Shown here one piece after another: positions 6,636 to 14,931 of a DNA stretch of 20,554 nt. Source of the stretch: DASZHC01 sp035938215. GTDB taxonomy: Bacteria; Verrucomicrobiota; Verrucomicrobiia; Chthoniobacterales; JAFAMB01. The stretch is taken from assembly GCA_035938215.1 (NCBI GenBank), contig DASZHC010000133.1, positions 1 to 20,554 on the forward strand. The letters are read 5' to 3'. The first letter of the stretch is position 1, and each line of letters begins with the position of its first letter. The position numbers and the translations under genes are program-made. The notes below the pieces were generated by a model. It did no database searches, had not been told where the DNA came from, and saw only the letters and a list, made by a program, of their open reading frames with translations.

Positions 6636-8237
6636 CTATTCGGAATGCGCCAGGCAGGCCGCGATAAACCCGCGGAATAAAGGATGAGGGGCATTCGGTT
6701 TCGACGAGAATTCGGGATGAAACTGGCATGCGATAAACCAGGGATGATCCCTTAGTTCCACCACTTCTACCAGCCTGTTATCGGGCGATGTCCCTGAGAT
6801 CACGAATCCCTTTTCTTCCATCGCTTCCTTATATTTCAGATTGAACTCATACCTGTGCCGATGGCGTTCGGTAATCTGTTTTGCGCCATAAACTCTATGC
6901 GCCAGCGTGCCGGGTACGAGATGCGTCGGCCAGCTGCCCAACCGCATTGAGGCTCCCTTTTTTCTTACCTCTTTTTGTTCTTCCAACAGGCAGATTACCG
7001 GATGCGGAGTGTGTTCTTCAAACTCGGTGCTGTTCGCGCCCTTGAAATTGCACACATTGCGGGCAAAGTCGATGGTTGCGACTTGCATCCCCAGGCAAAG
7101 ACCGAGGTATGGAAGACGATTTTCGCGTGCGTATCTGCATGCAGCGATTTTACCCTCTACACCGCGGTCACCAAATCCCCCGGGAACCAGAATGCCTGCG
7201 ACAGTGCCAAGCGATTTCGCCGGTTCAATGCCCTCCATGTCCTCGGCGTCTATGCGCAGAATTTCGATCCCGCAGTCGTTAGCAGCGCCGGCGTGGGTCA
7301 GCGATTCGTAAATGCTTTTGTACGCATCCTGAAGGTCGATATACTTTCCGACGACCGCTACCCTCAGGTGTTTCCTAGGCGAAATGACGCGCTGGACGAA
7401 TTTGCGCCATTCAGTCATTTCCGCGGATGGTGTTGCGAGGCGTAGCAGACGGCATATTGTCTCGTCCAATTTTTCATCCTGCAGGGTGAGAGGAAGCTCA
7501 TAAATTGTATGATCGACATCTCGTACTTCAACGACGGCATGCAGAGGCACATTGCAGAACATCGCAAGCTTCTGGCGCACCTCGAGACCGAGCGGCTTCT
7601 CGGTTCTACAGAGCAGTACGTGAGGCTGAAGTCCAATCTCGCGAAGCTTGGCAATGCTTTGCTGCGAAGGCTTGGTTTTCAGCTCACCCGCCGCCTTGAT
7701 ATAAGGAATGAGGGTGACGTGCATGATGACCACGTTCTCGGTCCCCACCTCGAGTTGAAACTGGCGAATGGCTTCTAAAAAAGGCAAACCTTCAATATCG
7801 CCTGTCGTCCCGCCGATTTCTGTTATGATGACGTCTCCAGTCTGCTCCTTAGCAAGTCTTTGGATGCGCCCTTTGATCTCGTCGGTCACGTGCGGAATGA
7901 CCTGCACAGTTTTTCCGAGGTAGTCACCGCGCCTTTCCTTTGCGAGCACCGTCTCATAAACCTGCCCGCTTGTGACGTTGTTTGCGCGTGAGAGCACGCA
8001 GCTCGTAAAGCGCTCGTAATGTCCAAGATCAAGATCGGTTTCGGCGCCGTCGCTTAGTACGTAGACTTCTCCGTGTTGAAATGGACTCATCGTTCCGGGA
8101 TCGACATTCAAATACGGGTCAAACTTTTGCATGATCACACGAAGCTTGCGGTGCTCGAGCAGTGTTCCAAGCGCTGCGGCGGCCAAGCCTTTGCCAAGCG
8201 AACTGACCACGCCGCCGGTTACAAAAATGTATTTCAT
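6636..8237 (-). CDS. pyrG: CTP synthase (glutamine-hydrolysing)
   Basis: Makes CTP from UTP, ATP and glutamine; cytosolic, the last step of pyrimidine nucleotide synthesis. At 533 residues it is near family length. The N-terminal synthetase domain begins MKYIFVTGGVVSSLGKG (the P-loop) and has KFDPYLNVDPGTMSPFQHGE and DLGHYERF. The C-terminal glutaminase domain has the oxyanion loop PGGFGDRG, the nucleophile cysteine in GLCLGMQ and the His/Glu pair in QFHPEFSSKP. Its ATG overlaps the kdsB stop by four bases (ATGA), so it is translationally coupled. The order kdsB-pyrG is also found in Chlamydia, where CMP-Kdo synthesis consumes the CTP made here. Confidence 0.97.
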   Translation of the reverse strand: MKYIFVTGGVVSSLGKGLAAAALGTLLEHRKLRVIMQKFDPYLNVDPGTMSPFQHGEVYVLSDGAETDLDLGHYERFTSCVLSRANNVTSGQVYETVLAKERRGDYLGKTVQVIPHVTDEIKGRIQRLAKEQTGDVIITEIGGTTGDIEGLPFLEAIRQFQLEVGTENVVIMHVTLIPYIKAAGELKTKPSQQSIAKLREIGLQPHVLLCRTEKPLGLEVRQKLAMFCNVPLHAVVEVRDVDHTIYELPLTLQDEKLDETICRLLRLATPSAEMTEWRKFVQRVISPRKHLRVAVVGKYIDLQDAYKSIYESLTHAGAANDCGIEILRIDAEDMEGIEPAKSLGTVAGILVPGGFGDRGVEGKIAACRYARENRLPYLGLCLGMQVATIDFARNVCNFKGANSTEFEEHTPHPVICLLEEQKEVRKKGASMRLGSWPTHLVPGTLAHRVYGAKQITERHRHRYEFNLKYKEAMEEKGFVISGTSPDNRLVEVVELRDHPWFIACQFHPEFSSKPNAPHPLFRGFIAACLAHSE

Positions 8238-8971
8238 TCGTTTCTCCTGCTCATAATTAGCCGCTCGACCTTAGTTGCGTCCTCGGGTGTATCTACCCCG
8301 ATCGAGTTTGACTCAGAAACAATGACGCGAATCTTCATGCCATTTTCCAAAGCACGCAACTGTTCGAGCTGTTCTGCTTGCTCCAGGAGACTTGGGCTCC
8401 ATTTGACGAAATTCAGAAGGGCTTTTCTGCGATAACCGTAAATGCCGAGATGCTTATAGAAATCGACATTGCCTGCCCCGCGATGAAATGGGATAGGGCT
8501 GCGAGAGAAGTAGAGCGCATTTCCCTTGGAATCGAAGACGACTTTGACAGTGTGCTCATTCAACGACGCATCGGGTGAAATGGAAGTGGCTGCTGTGATG
8601 ATTTCGATTTCCTTCTTCTGCCTTGCCTCGCGCACCAGTCGATGCAGCAGCAATGGATCGATAAGGGGCTCATCTCCCTGGATATTGAAAATTAGTGATG
8701 CTTTTCTTAAATTTTTTGCCACCTCTGCGATGCGATCCGTTCCACTCTTGTGACCGGAAGAGGTTAGAGCGATTTCCGCTCCCAGCGCAAAGCCGGCCTC
8801 GGCGATGCGCATGTCATCCGTCGCAATGATTATCCGATCGAAACAGGCGGCCTCGCTGCAACGTTCCCAGACATGCTGGATTAACGGCTTGCCCGCGATG
8901 ACATGCAACGGCTTTCCTGGAAACCGGGTAGATCCCCAACGCGCGGGAATTATACCCACAACCTCGTTCAT
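8234..8971 (-). CDS. kdsB: 3-deoxy-manno-octulosonate cytidylyltransferase (CMP-Kdo synthetase)
   Basis: Activates Kdo with CTP for LPS inner-core assembly. The product is 245 residues, typical for KdsB. It opens with GIIPARWGSTRFPGKPL, the nucleotide-binding loop of this family. Further marks are ATDD, SGTDRIAEV, NIQGDEPLI (the metal-binding aspartate region), YFSRSPIPF, and HLGIYGYRRKALLNF with EQLEQLRALENG. It overlaps rfaE1 upstream and pyrG downstream by four bases each. The three-gene unit therefore joins two envelope-sugar enzymes to the CTP supply. Confidence 0.96.
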   Translation of the reverse strand: MNEVVGIIPARWGSTRFPGKPLHVIAGKPLIQHVWERCSEAACFDRIIIATDDMRIAEAGFALGAEIALTSSGHKSGTDRIAEVAKNLRKASLIFNIQGDEPLIDPLLLHRLVREARQKKEIEIITAATSISPDASLNEHTVKVVFDSKGNALYFSRSPIPFHRGAGNVDFYKHLGIYGYRRKALLNFVKWSPSLLEQAEQLEQLRALENGMKIRVIVSESNSIGVDTPEDATKVERLIMSRRNE

Positions 8972-9975
8972 TTACCGCTATGCCGGAAGCTCTTAACGAG
9001 TTCCTGTGGGGAAAGCGTCGCTGTTCCTAATTTTCCAACAACCACGCTGCTTGCTTGATTCGAAATTTCCGCGGCCTCAATGGGGGAGGCGCCTGAGGCC
9101 AATGCCAGGGTAAAAAGCGCAATCGCCGTATCGCCCGCCCCGGAAAGATCGTACACCTCCCGAGCGCGGGAAGGCACATGAAATGGAGGTTGGTGCTGGT
9201 TGAATAAAATCATTCCTTGATCCCCTAGCGTGACAAGGAGGAGTTCCGGACTCCATAACCGGAGCAACTCGGCTCCGACCCGCAACAGTGGGGCATCCCG
9301 CAAGGGGTCGGGTCCCGGTTCTTTCCAAGTTTGATTTGCGGCCGCAAAAGCTTCGCTGCGATTTGGCTTTACGGCAGTCATACCTCGCCAGATAAGGCGA
9401 TTATGGGGATTGGGATCTGCAGTAACGAGTTTGCCTCCGGCGCGGGCCAACGCGGTCACCTCGTCCACAAATTCCTGTTGCAAAAGGCCTTTTCCATAAT
9501 CCTCGAAAATAATAGCATCAATGTCGGGAAGCGATTCGCGGATCTTGTGAACGGTCTCTATCCGACCTTGTTCCGAGAGGGGTTGGGGTCTTTCACGATC
9601 GACTCGAACAACCTGTTGTTGTCGCGCGATGATCCGTGTCTTGACGATGGTTTGAAAGGTGGGATCACTTTGGAGCCCATTCAAGCCTATCCCGTTTTCG
9701 GCCAGCAGCTTACGCAGCTTCGTTGCGTGGGCATCTGCGCCGATTAGTCCGGTCACGGAGACCGAGGGTGTGAATTCGCGGACATTCCTGGCGACGTTCG
9801 CGGCTCCGCCAGGGTAATACGATTCTCTGACAACCTCGACGACTGGCACCGGCGCCTCCGGCGAAATCCGAGATACACGCCCCCAGACGAATTCATCAAG
9901 CATGAGATCTCCGATGACCAGAACGCGCTTGCTCGAAAATTTGCAAACAAGTTCTTCCAGTCGCACCAAATTCAT
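8968..9975 (-). CDS. rfaE1: D-glycero-beta-D-manno-heptose-7-phosphate kinase (RfaE1/HldE N-domain type)
   Basis: PfkB-family kinase that phosphorylates heptose 7-phosphate at C1, on the way to ADP-heptose for the LPS inner core. Seen in order: VLVIGDLMLDEFVWGRVSRISPEAPVPVV, a PGGAANVARNV substrate-binding stretch, FEDYGKGLL, TADPNPHN, AVKPNRSEA, VTLGDQGM and the PfkB catalytic signature DLSGAGDTAIA, with the aspartate as base. The fused adenylyltransferase domain of E. coli HldE is absent, so a separate cytidylyltransferase-like partner should exist elsewhere. I chose ATG 9975; an in-frame TTG at 9984 would add three residues. It is the first gene of the rfaE1-kdsB-pyrG operon. The promoter should lie in 9976-10128, which also contains a palindrome. 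Confidence 0.9.
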   Translation of the reverse strand: MNLVRLEELVCKFSSKRVLVIGDLMLDEFVWGRVSRISPEAPVPVVEVVRESYYPGGAANVARNVREFTPSVSVTGLIGADAHATKLRKLLAENGIGLNGLQSDPTFQTIVKTRIIARQQQVVRVDRERPQPLSEQGRIETVHKIRESLPDIDAIIFEDYGKGLLQQEFVDEVTALARAGGKLVTADPNPHNRLIWRGMTAVKPNRSEAFAAANQTWKEPGPDPLRDAPLLRVGAELLRLWSPELLLVTLGDQGMILFNQHQPPFHVPSRAREVYDLSGAGDTAIALFTLALASGASPIEAAEISNQASSVVVGKLGTATLSPQELVKSFRHSGK

Positions 9976-9993
9976 GTTCCACAAGCGGTAACT

Positions 9994-10008
9994 GCAAACT
10001 GAGTTTGC
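9994..10008. promoter_or_regulatory. Palindrome in the divergent promoter region of rfaE1 and the 10129 gene
   Basis: GCAAACT, g, AGTTTGC is a perfect 15-base dyad, 19 bases upstream of the rfaE1 start. It lies in the only non-coding gap between two divergent units (9976-10128), so it could be an operator or a short leader hairpin. No matching copy was noticed elsewhere in the window. Clear -35/-10 pairs were not identified. Confidence 0.35.
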
Positions 10009-10128
10009 TCAAAGAAAAAATTGCTTTTAGGATGGGCGCATTCTTGAGCTTGAAAAATCAACAGATCCGATTTTGCGAAGCGGTTTTGCTCGTTCTCCGC
10101 TGTACAGCATCGGATTGGAGTATTTTGA

Positions 10129-10926
10129 ATGAATCGAAATTGGTGCCGAACGCTTTTGATCGCTGCAAACTGTGTTGCGTCCTTTCATTGCCTGGGTGAA
10201 TCGGCGCCCAGTCAAATCGATCTCCGGAAATTTCCCGCTACTCAACTGGATGACGTAGTCGTTCCACTGCCGAGCGAGGTCTTCAATGTGCTTGACAAAT
10301 TAGGGGCTCCTAATTGGCGAGGTGAATTGCGAGACCCTGTTGTAGGCACTCGCGGCGAACGCGCTCAGATAGCTCTTCTCCTTGGCTCCCTTGTTGCCGA
10401 GGGCTTTGTTGCCGTTGAAGCCGCGGATAAGGAACGGGTGAAAGAAGTTGGCAGAGGTGTTCTGGAGTTGGCGAGAGCCATCGGTGTCGAGAAGACCGTG
10501 CTATCTCGGACGAATTTGATTGTCACGAAGGCCGATTCCGGGGAGTGGGGCGCAGTCCGGCGCGAACTGGACGGCGCTTTGACAGACGTCAAGAATGCGA
10601 TGATCGAGCTTAGGGATTCCCAGCTTGCGCATCTTGTCAGCCTCGGAGGCTGGATACGAGGAACGGAAGTCTTAACATCGGTCGTTGGAAAGCGATACTC
10701 GGATGATGGCGCTGATTTATTGAATCAACCCGACCTGTTGATCTACTTCCAAAAGCGGATCGCTGACATGCCGCCGCGGATGCGAAACAATCAACTGGTG
10801 AACAAGATCGAAAGGGGTCTAAATGAAATTTCACCGCTTATCAACCAGAAGATAACCCCTGGGTCGGTAAAGCGAATCAATGAAATTACAGGACAGATGC
10901 TAAAGGCGATCGATTCGCGCGCCTAA
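10129..10926 (+). CDS. Exported protein of unknown function (265 aa)
   Basis: Not recognised as a named family. The N-terminus (RNWCRTLLIAANCVASFHCLGES) looks like a signal peptide, with cleavage probably near residues 24-27, so the product is probably periplasmic. The mature part is mostly amphipathic helix. It contains a repeated-looking hydrophobic helix (IALLLGSLVAEGFVAVEAADKERV), a charged middle region and a C-terminal helix ending INEITGQMLKAIDSRA, with no transmembrane segments. Possible TPR-like or four-helix-bundle folds are guesses. GGAG at 10117-10120, eight bases before the ATG, supports this start. The gene begins a + strand run and is followed after 12 bases by another small exported protein; the two probably form a unit. 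Confidence 0.72.
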   Translation: MNRNWCRTLLIAANCVASFHCLGESAPSQIDLRKFPATQLDDVVVPLPSEVFNVLDKLGAPNWRGELRDPVVGTRGERAQIALLLGSLVAEGFVAVEAADKERVKEVGRGVLELARAIGVEKTVLSRTNLIVTKADSGEWGAVRRELDGALTDVKNAMIELRDSQLAHLVSLGGWIRGTEVLTSVVGKRYSDDGADLLNQPDLLIYFQKRIADMPPRMRNNQLVNKIERGLNEISPLINQKITPGSVKRINEITGQMLKAIDSRA

Positions 10927-10938
10927 GAAAAGAACATT

Positions 10939-11361
10939 GTGAGACGATTTTTAATCTTTCTGGGTGTTTTTGGAGCATTCTCTCATGCGAACGCGTCCAT
11001 CGATGACGCGATTTCTCGCGCGCTTGAAGCAATCGGTCCCTACGCTAAACAGGGGTATACGGTGCGGGACGACCAATGGGGTGGCGATCTAGGGGTGAAG
11101 GAGGAGAAAGCTATTCCGCACACGCTTTTCAGGGGAAACGACTACTGGTTTTGCATGGGGACAGACGTAGACAACGCCCGAGTTGCGATTCATGTTTATG
11201 ATGGCAAAGGAAGGTTGGTCGAGAACGATTCCTGGCAAAAGGGACGATTTGCTGCGGCTCGCGTTACGGCGCCCGCAACCGGTACTTACTACGTTATAGT
11301 GGAAGTCGCGAGTTCACCGATGGAGCGGACCAGCTGGGCAATGGTTTATGGATTCAAATAG
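10939..11361 (+). CDS. Small exported beta-rich protein of unknown function (140 aa)
   Basis: The signal peptide is RRFLIFLGVFGAFSHANA, with likely cleavage after the Ala-x-Ala at about residue 19, giving a mature protein of about 120 residues. The mature part has a short helix, then an alternating beta pattern (TLFRGNDYWFCMGTDV, VAIHVYDGKGRLV, GTYYVIVEV, SWAMVYGF). This is reminiscent of bacterial pre-peptidase C-terminal (PPC)-like sandwiches; the similarity is by eye only. One cysteine is seen in the mature part. The start is GTG with only an A-rich stretch as possible ribosome-binding site. The 12-base gap to the preceding exported protein suggests co-expression. phoH begins about 70 bases later. 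Confidence 0.7.
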   Translation: MRRFLIFLGVFGAFSHANASIDDAISRALEAIGPYAKQGYTVRDDQWGGDLGVKEEKAIPHTLFRGNDYWFCMGTDVDNARVAIHVYDGKGRLVENDSWQKGRFAAARVTAPATGTYYVIVEVASSPMERTSWAMVYGFK

Positions 11362-11433
11362 AGAGGCACCGATCGCAAAAAGCACGATGTTATCGGACCT
11401 GATCAGCCTTCGTTATGAAAACCTGTTTTGCTA

Positions 11434-12429
11434 ATGCCTGCGAATCCCTGCTCGATGTTTGAATCCGAGACTCTTCAATTCGACAACGCGCGGGCGCTGC
11501 AGAATTTGTACGCCAATGACTTGAAGCTGTTACAATCTCTCGAGGAGAAATTGGCGGTGAAAGTGACGACACGCGATGGATGGCTGCGGTTGGAAGGGGA
11601 GCGCCCAAACATAGAGAAGGCGCGCAAGGTATTCCGCGAGTTGGAGCAGGCGCGCCAGCACGGAATCCAGATTCGACGGCATGAATTTCAGTATGCGCTG
11701 GATTCCGTGTCGGAGGGAAGCCGTCAGCCTCTGGGGCAGCTTGCCGGCTACAAGGTTCTGACGCCTGCCCGTCGGGCCCCGATCGTTCCAAAGAGCGAGC
11801 AGCAACTAAGCTACGTACAGTCGATCCAGGCGTTTGATATCGTATTCGGAGTGGGTCCGGCTGGAACAGGCAAGACCTACCTCGCGATGGCGATGGGCGT
11901 GGACGCGCTCAGAAAGGAGCAGGTCAAAAGGATCATCCTGACTCGGCCTGCGGTTGAAGCGGGGGAGGCCCTGGGATTTCTGCCGGGCGATCTCAGGGAG
12001 AAGATATTCCCTTATTTGCGCCCCCTATACGATGCGTTGTATGATATGCTCGAGGCGGAAGAAATACAGAGGTACATGGATAGAGGGGTCATCGAGATCG
12101 CACCGCTCGCCTACATGAGGGGGCGGACGTTGAATCATGCATTTGTGGTTCTTGATGAGGCGCAAAACACGACGACGGAGCAGATGCTTATGTTCTTGAC
12201 GCGCCTTGGAGCCGATTCGAAATGCGTCGTGACAGGGGATCAAACGCAGATCGATCTCCCACCGAATAAAACTTCGGGGCTTATAGAGGCTATGCAAGCA
12301 CTGGAGTCGGTCCCTGGTATTCAATTCACGCGTTTTACGGAGCGCGACGTGGTTCGGCATCCCCTGGTGCAATCGATCATTCGCGCGTATGAGATGCATC
12401 GTGCCCGCAAGGGCACGAAAAAGAGCTAG
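11434..12429 (+). CDS. PhoH family ATPase
   Basis: Cytosolic P-loop NTPase of the PhoH/PhoL type, linked in other bacteria to RNA metabolism and ribosome maturation together with YbeY. About 331 residues. An N-terminal KH-like region (about 15-75, LEEKLAVKVTTRDGWLRLEG) is followed by the NTPase core. The core has Walker A GPAGTGKT (about 141-148), ILTRPAVEAGEALGFLPGD, Walker B VVLDEAQN and the sensor VVTGDQTQIDLP. Start choice is uncertain: TTG 11428, ATG 11434 and ATG 11455 are all open and none has a strong Shine-Dalgarno. It is followed after 13 bases by the 7TM-HD gene and then ybeY. The phoH, 7TM-HD and ybeY genes commonly cluster in bacteria. Confidence 0.93.
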   Translation: MPANPCSMFESETLQFDNARALQNLYANDLKLLQSLEEKLAVKVTTRDGWLRLEGERPNIEKARKVFRELEQARQHGIQIRRHEFQYALDSVSEGSRQPLGQLAGYKVLTPARRAPIVPKSEQQLSYVQSIQAFDIVFGVGPAGTGKTYLAMAMGVDALRKEQVKRIILTRPAVEAGEALGFLPGDLREKIFPYLRPLYDALYDMLEAEEIQRYMDRGVIEIAPLAYMRGRTLNHAFVVLDEAQNTTTEQMLMFLTRLGADSKCVVTGDQTQIDLPPNKTSGLIEAMQALESVPGIQFTRFTERDVVRHPLVQSIIRAYEMHRARKGTKKS

Positions 12430-12442
12430 CCGGAGACAAGCC

Positions 12443-14041
12443 ATGTTTGGATCTTCGAATCGCAAAAGGTTGATAAAGAAAGGGCTCGCTTGCAGCAAAA
12501 CCCGGCGAAAACCCTCTCAGAATGAGTGGATGCGCAAACTGGAATCGAATCTATGGGTCAAGGCTGGTATATTTGGGATATTTGTTCTGGTTCTTGCCCT
12601 GCTTATCTTTTCCGGAGAGCATCCCGACCCCGCGAAGTATTTTCTCATAGGGCTGCTGATTTTCGTTACTGCAGTGGCCCAGCTCTGGATTAACCACCCC
12701 GCCACGTTCAAGCGAAATTCCGGCGTTGGCCTCGTTTTCGGAGTGATCCTGTTTCACCTTTGCGTGGCGAAACTCGTGATGGTGATTTCGACCCAAAGTC
12801 AGGGCGCCGTTCCCAGAGAATTTGGCGTGCTGCTGATTCCATTTGCGCTGGCGCCGCTGGTTTTATCGGTTCTTCTTGGGAAAAATCACGGAATTTATGG
12901 TGCGATCTTCGTTAGCCTTTGGAGCTCAATTCTTTTTCGCGGGGTGGATGCTTTTCTCCTCGTGATGAGCCTGATTAGCGGATTCATTTCAGTCTTCGTC
13001 ACCATTCAGGTTAGGCGACGCAGCCGCCTATTGAGAGCCGGCCTGTACGTGGGGTTGGCGACCTGGATCCTTGCCGTCTCTTTTGGAATCATCACGATTC
13101 CGTGGTTCCAGATTAATGATATGGATCTCGCCATGTTCACCAAACAGTCGGCAGCAGCGATTCTGACCGGAGTTGTAACGGCAATGGTCGTTAGCGGTGC
13201 GCTGCCGATGCTTGAAGCCGCCTTTCGGATAACGACCGATATGTCCTGGCTGGAGTTGACTGATCGCAATCATCCATTGTTGCTGCGTCTGAGCCTTGAG
13301 GCCCCAGGCACATGGCACCACAGTGACGTAGTAGCCGACCTTGCCGAGGTCGCGGCGAACAAAATTGGAGCCAACGGTACCATGTGCCGCGCCTGTGCTT
13401 ACTTTCACGATATCGGCAAGCTCGTAAAGCCGAACTATTTTTCTGAGAATATCGTCGGCGAAGACAATCCCCATGACGATTTGGCGCCCACGATGAGTGC
13501 GCTCATCATCATCGCGCACGTCAAGGAAGGCGTTGACCTGGCGCTTAAATGTGGTCTCAATCAGCAGATCATTGACGTCATCCAACAACACCACGGAACC
13601 TCCCTAGTTGCTTACTTCTATAAACGCGCGATTCAACAACAACAGGATGCGCGCGAGGGGGGCAAAATCATGAACATCCGGGAAGAGGATATACCGGAGG
13701 TGCGCGAAGAAAGCTTTCGATACAGCGGACCGAAACCTCAATTTCGTGAGAGCGGGATTATCAGCCTGGCAGACGCCGTAGAAAGCGCTTCTCGGAGCCT
13801 CGAAAAGCCGACACCTCAAAAAATTGAGCAATTGGTGAACGATATCGTTAACAAACGGATTGCAGAGGGTCAACTGGATGAGTGCGATCTCACGTTGCGC
13901 GAACTCAAGGTTGTCGCGGAAACTTTCCGATTCACCATCCAGAATATGCTGCATACACGGATCAAATATCCGAAGGATGAGGAGCGAGCGGAGCAGGAAG
14001 GCAGGAGGTTGCGCAATCTCCCTCCTGCATCAGCTGCGTGA
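12443..14041 (+). CDS. PgpH-like 7TM-HD phosphohydrolase (probable cyclic-di-AMP phosphodiesterase), short form
   Basis: Membrane protein of 532 residues with hydrophobic helices at about 41-56, 66-83, 95-117, 127-145, 150-165, 170-188, 200-220 and 235-256. A cytosolic HD domain follows: TWHHSDVVADLAE (H292, H293), the diagnostic FHDIGK (321-326), AHVKEGVDLA and QQHHGT (H383, H384). PgpH-type HD domains hydrolyse cyclic-di-AMP to pApA. Most family members carry a large extracytoplasmic domain between helix 1 and helix 2. Here those helices are separated by only about ten residues, so it is missing. ATG 12443 with GGAG at 12432-12435 is the better start; the open frame from 12389 overlaps phoH. 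It ends in a GTGA overlap with ybeY. Confidence 0.88.
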   Translation: MFGSSNRKRLIKKGLACSKTRRKPSQNEWMRKLESNLWVKAGIFGIFVLVLALLIFSGEHPDPAKYFLIGLLIFVTAVAQLWINHPATFKRNSGVGLVFGVILFHLCVAKLVMVISTQSQGAVPREFGVLLIPFALAPLVLSVLLGKNHGIYGAIFVSLWSSILFRGVDAFLLVMSLISGFISVFVTIQVRRRSRLLRAGLYVGLATWILAVSFGIITIPWFQINDMDLAMFTKQSAAAILTGVVTAMVVSGALPMLEAAFRITTDMSWLELTDRNHPLLLRLSLEAPGTWHHSDVVADLAEVAANKIGANGTMCRACAYFHDIGKLVKPNYFSENIVGEDNPHDDLAPTMSALIIIAHVKEGVDLALKCGLNQQIIDVIQQHHGTSLVAYFYKRAIQQQQDAREGGKIMNIREEDIPEVREESFRYSGPKPQFRESGIISLADAVESASRSLEKPTPQKIEQLVNDIVNKRIAEGQLDECDLTLRELKVVAETFRFTIQNMLHTRIKYPKDEERAEQEGRRLRNLPPASAA

Positions 14042-14487
14042 ATCCGGCGATAAAGTTAGTCAATCGGCAGCGAAAGAGACGGCTCGACTTGCGAGCGTGT
14101 CAGAGGTTTGCCCAGGCTGCGGTGGCGCGGGTGTGGAGGCGCAACCTACGGGTCGTCTTACCGGACGAGATCTGCGTCTTCTTTGTGTCCGACGCGCGCA
14201 TCAGGCGGATTCACCGGGATTTTCTCGCAGCCGATGAAGCTACAGATGTCATCACGTTTCATCACGGCGAGATCTTCATCAGCGTGGAAACCGCGGAGCG
14301 GCATGCACAACAGTTTTCGACGAGCCTTTCAGAAGAAATACACCTCTACATTGTTCACGCGCTGCTGCATCTGGCAGGGTTTGAAGATAAAACCAAGCGA
14401 GGCTACAAACGGATGAAGGCGGTGCAAGAGAAGGTCGCCCACGAGATCGAGCACGCACTCGGGGACAAACGGAGCGCGCTCTCGTGA
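14038..14487 (+). CDS. ybeY: Endoribonuclease YbeY (rRNA maturation factor)
   Basis: Zinc-dependent RNase involved in 16S rRNA 3'-end maturation and ribosome quality control. The product is 149 residues. Conserved parts are the arginine in RRIHRDFLAADEATDVITF (R60) and the metal site HALLHLAGFED (H107, H111, D117). The family consensus is HxxxHxxGxDH, with histidine as third ligand. Here that position is aspartate, so metal binding may differ. The usual loop between the ITF strand and the GEIFIS strand is very short. The GTG start overlaps the stop of the HD gene by four bases, indicating coupling. After its stop no intact gene occurs for over 1 kb. Confidence 0.92.
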   Translation: MNPAIKLVNRQRKRRLDLRACQRFAQAAVARVWRRNLRVVLPDEICVFFVSDARIRRIHRDFLAADEATDVITFHHGEIFISVETAERHAQQFSTSLSEEIHLYIVHALLHLAGFEDKTKRGYKRMKAVQEKVAHEIEHALGDKRSALS

Positions 14488-14614
14488 AATTTCAACAACG
14501 CGGTATGCAGCCCTGAAGGAAGAAGGAAGGGAGAATCTGTTGTACCTCCATTTGTGGCTCGCACGAACGCAGCACAGCCGGAATCAGGCAAAGGGACAAG
14601 CTCGAAAGGAATCT

Positions 14615-14931
14615 CAAAAGCGTTAAGTGTTGGACAAAGTTGCCTTGTCTCCAGGCTGCTGAAGCGATTTGCAGAATCCAGTCAGAGGTAGTGGCTTCCG
14701 CCGAAGCATTGTCGAGAACGGTACTGTGTGTGTTCTTTGCAATTTACTCTTTCTTTTACCGTCTGGGAGGTTCGTCTAACTGTGACGGTTTTGTTTATAA
14801 CTTATGCTCGGCTTTCAGTATTTCTCCGGCGCGTTCGCCGATAATGAGGCAGGCAGCCATGGTGTTGCCGGTTGTTACGTGCGGCACGACGGATCCATCA
14901 GCAATACGGCGGATTGACCCAAAAGCGTTAA
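14615..14931. repeat. 12-base direct repeat pair flanking the GMC remnant
   Basis: CAAAAGCGTTAA occurs at 14615-14626 and again at 14920-14931, enclosing the GMC oxidoreductase remnant and its downstream DNA. It could be a short-homology rearrangement scar or a target duplication. Chance is possible but unlikely for an exact 12-mer within 300 bases. Confidence 0.4.
14795..14923 (-). pseudogene. C-terminal remnant of a GMC-family oxidoreductase
   Basis: Read on the minus strand, this frame ends with a TAA at 14795-14797. Its last 35 codons include RRIADGSVVPHVTTGNTMAA, followed by a CLIIGERAGEIL stretch. This is the closing signature of GMC flavin oxidoreductases (choline/alcohol dehydrogenase type), in which the conserved Asn of the GNT motif is an active-site residue. 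Only about 42 residues survive. The frame meets a stop at 14933-14935, and no upstream FAD-binding part is present; unrelated repeat DNA begins there. It is a truncated, non-functional scrap. The identification rests on motif memory, not on a search. Confidence 0.6.

Noticed and set aside
6907..7445. Plus-strand open frames inside pyrG
   Set aside because: Antisense to conserved CTP synthase motifs; no independent support.
14500..14545. GGAAG-rich stretch resembling the SRP RNA (4.5S) conserved loop
   Set aside because: The flanking strands do not form the required helix and the conserved core GGAAGxAGCC order is not met.
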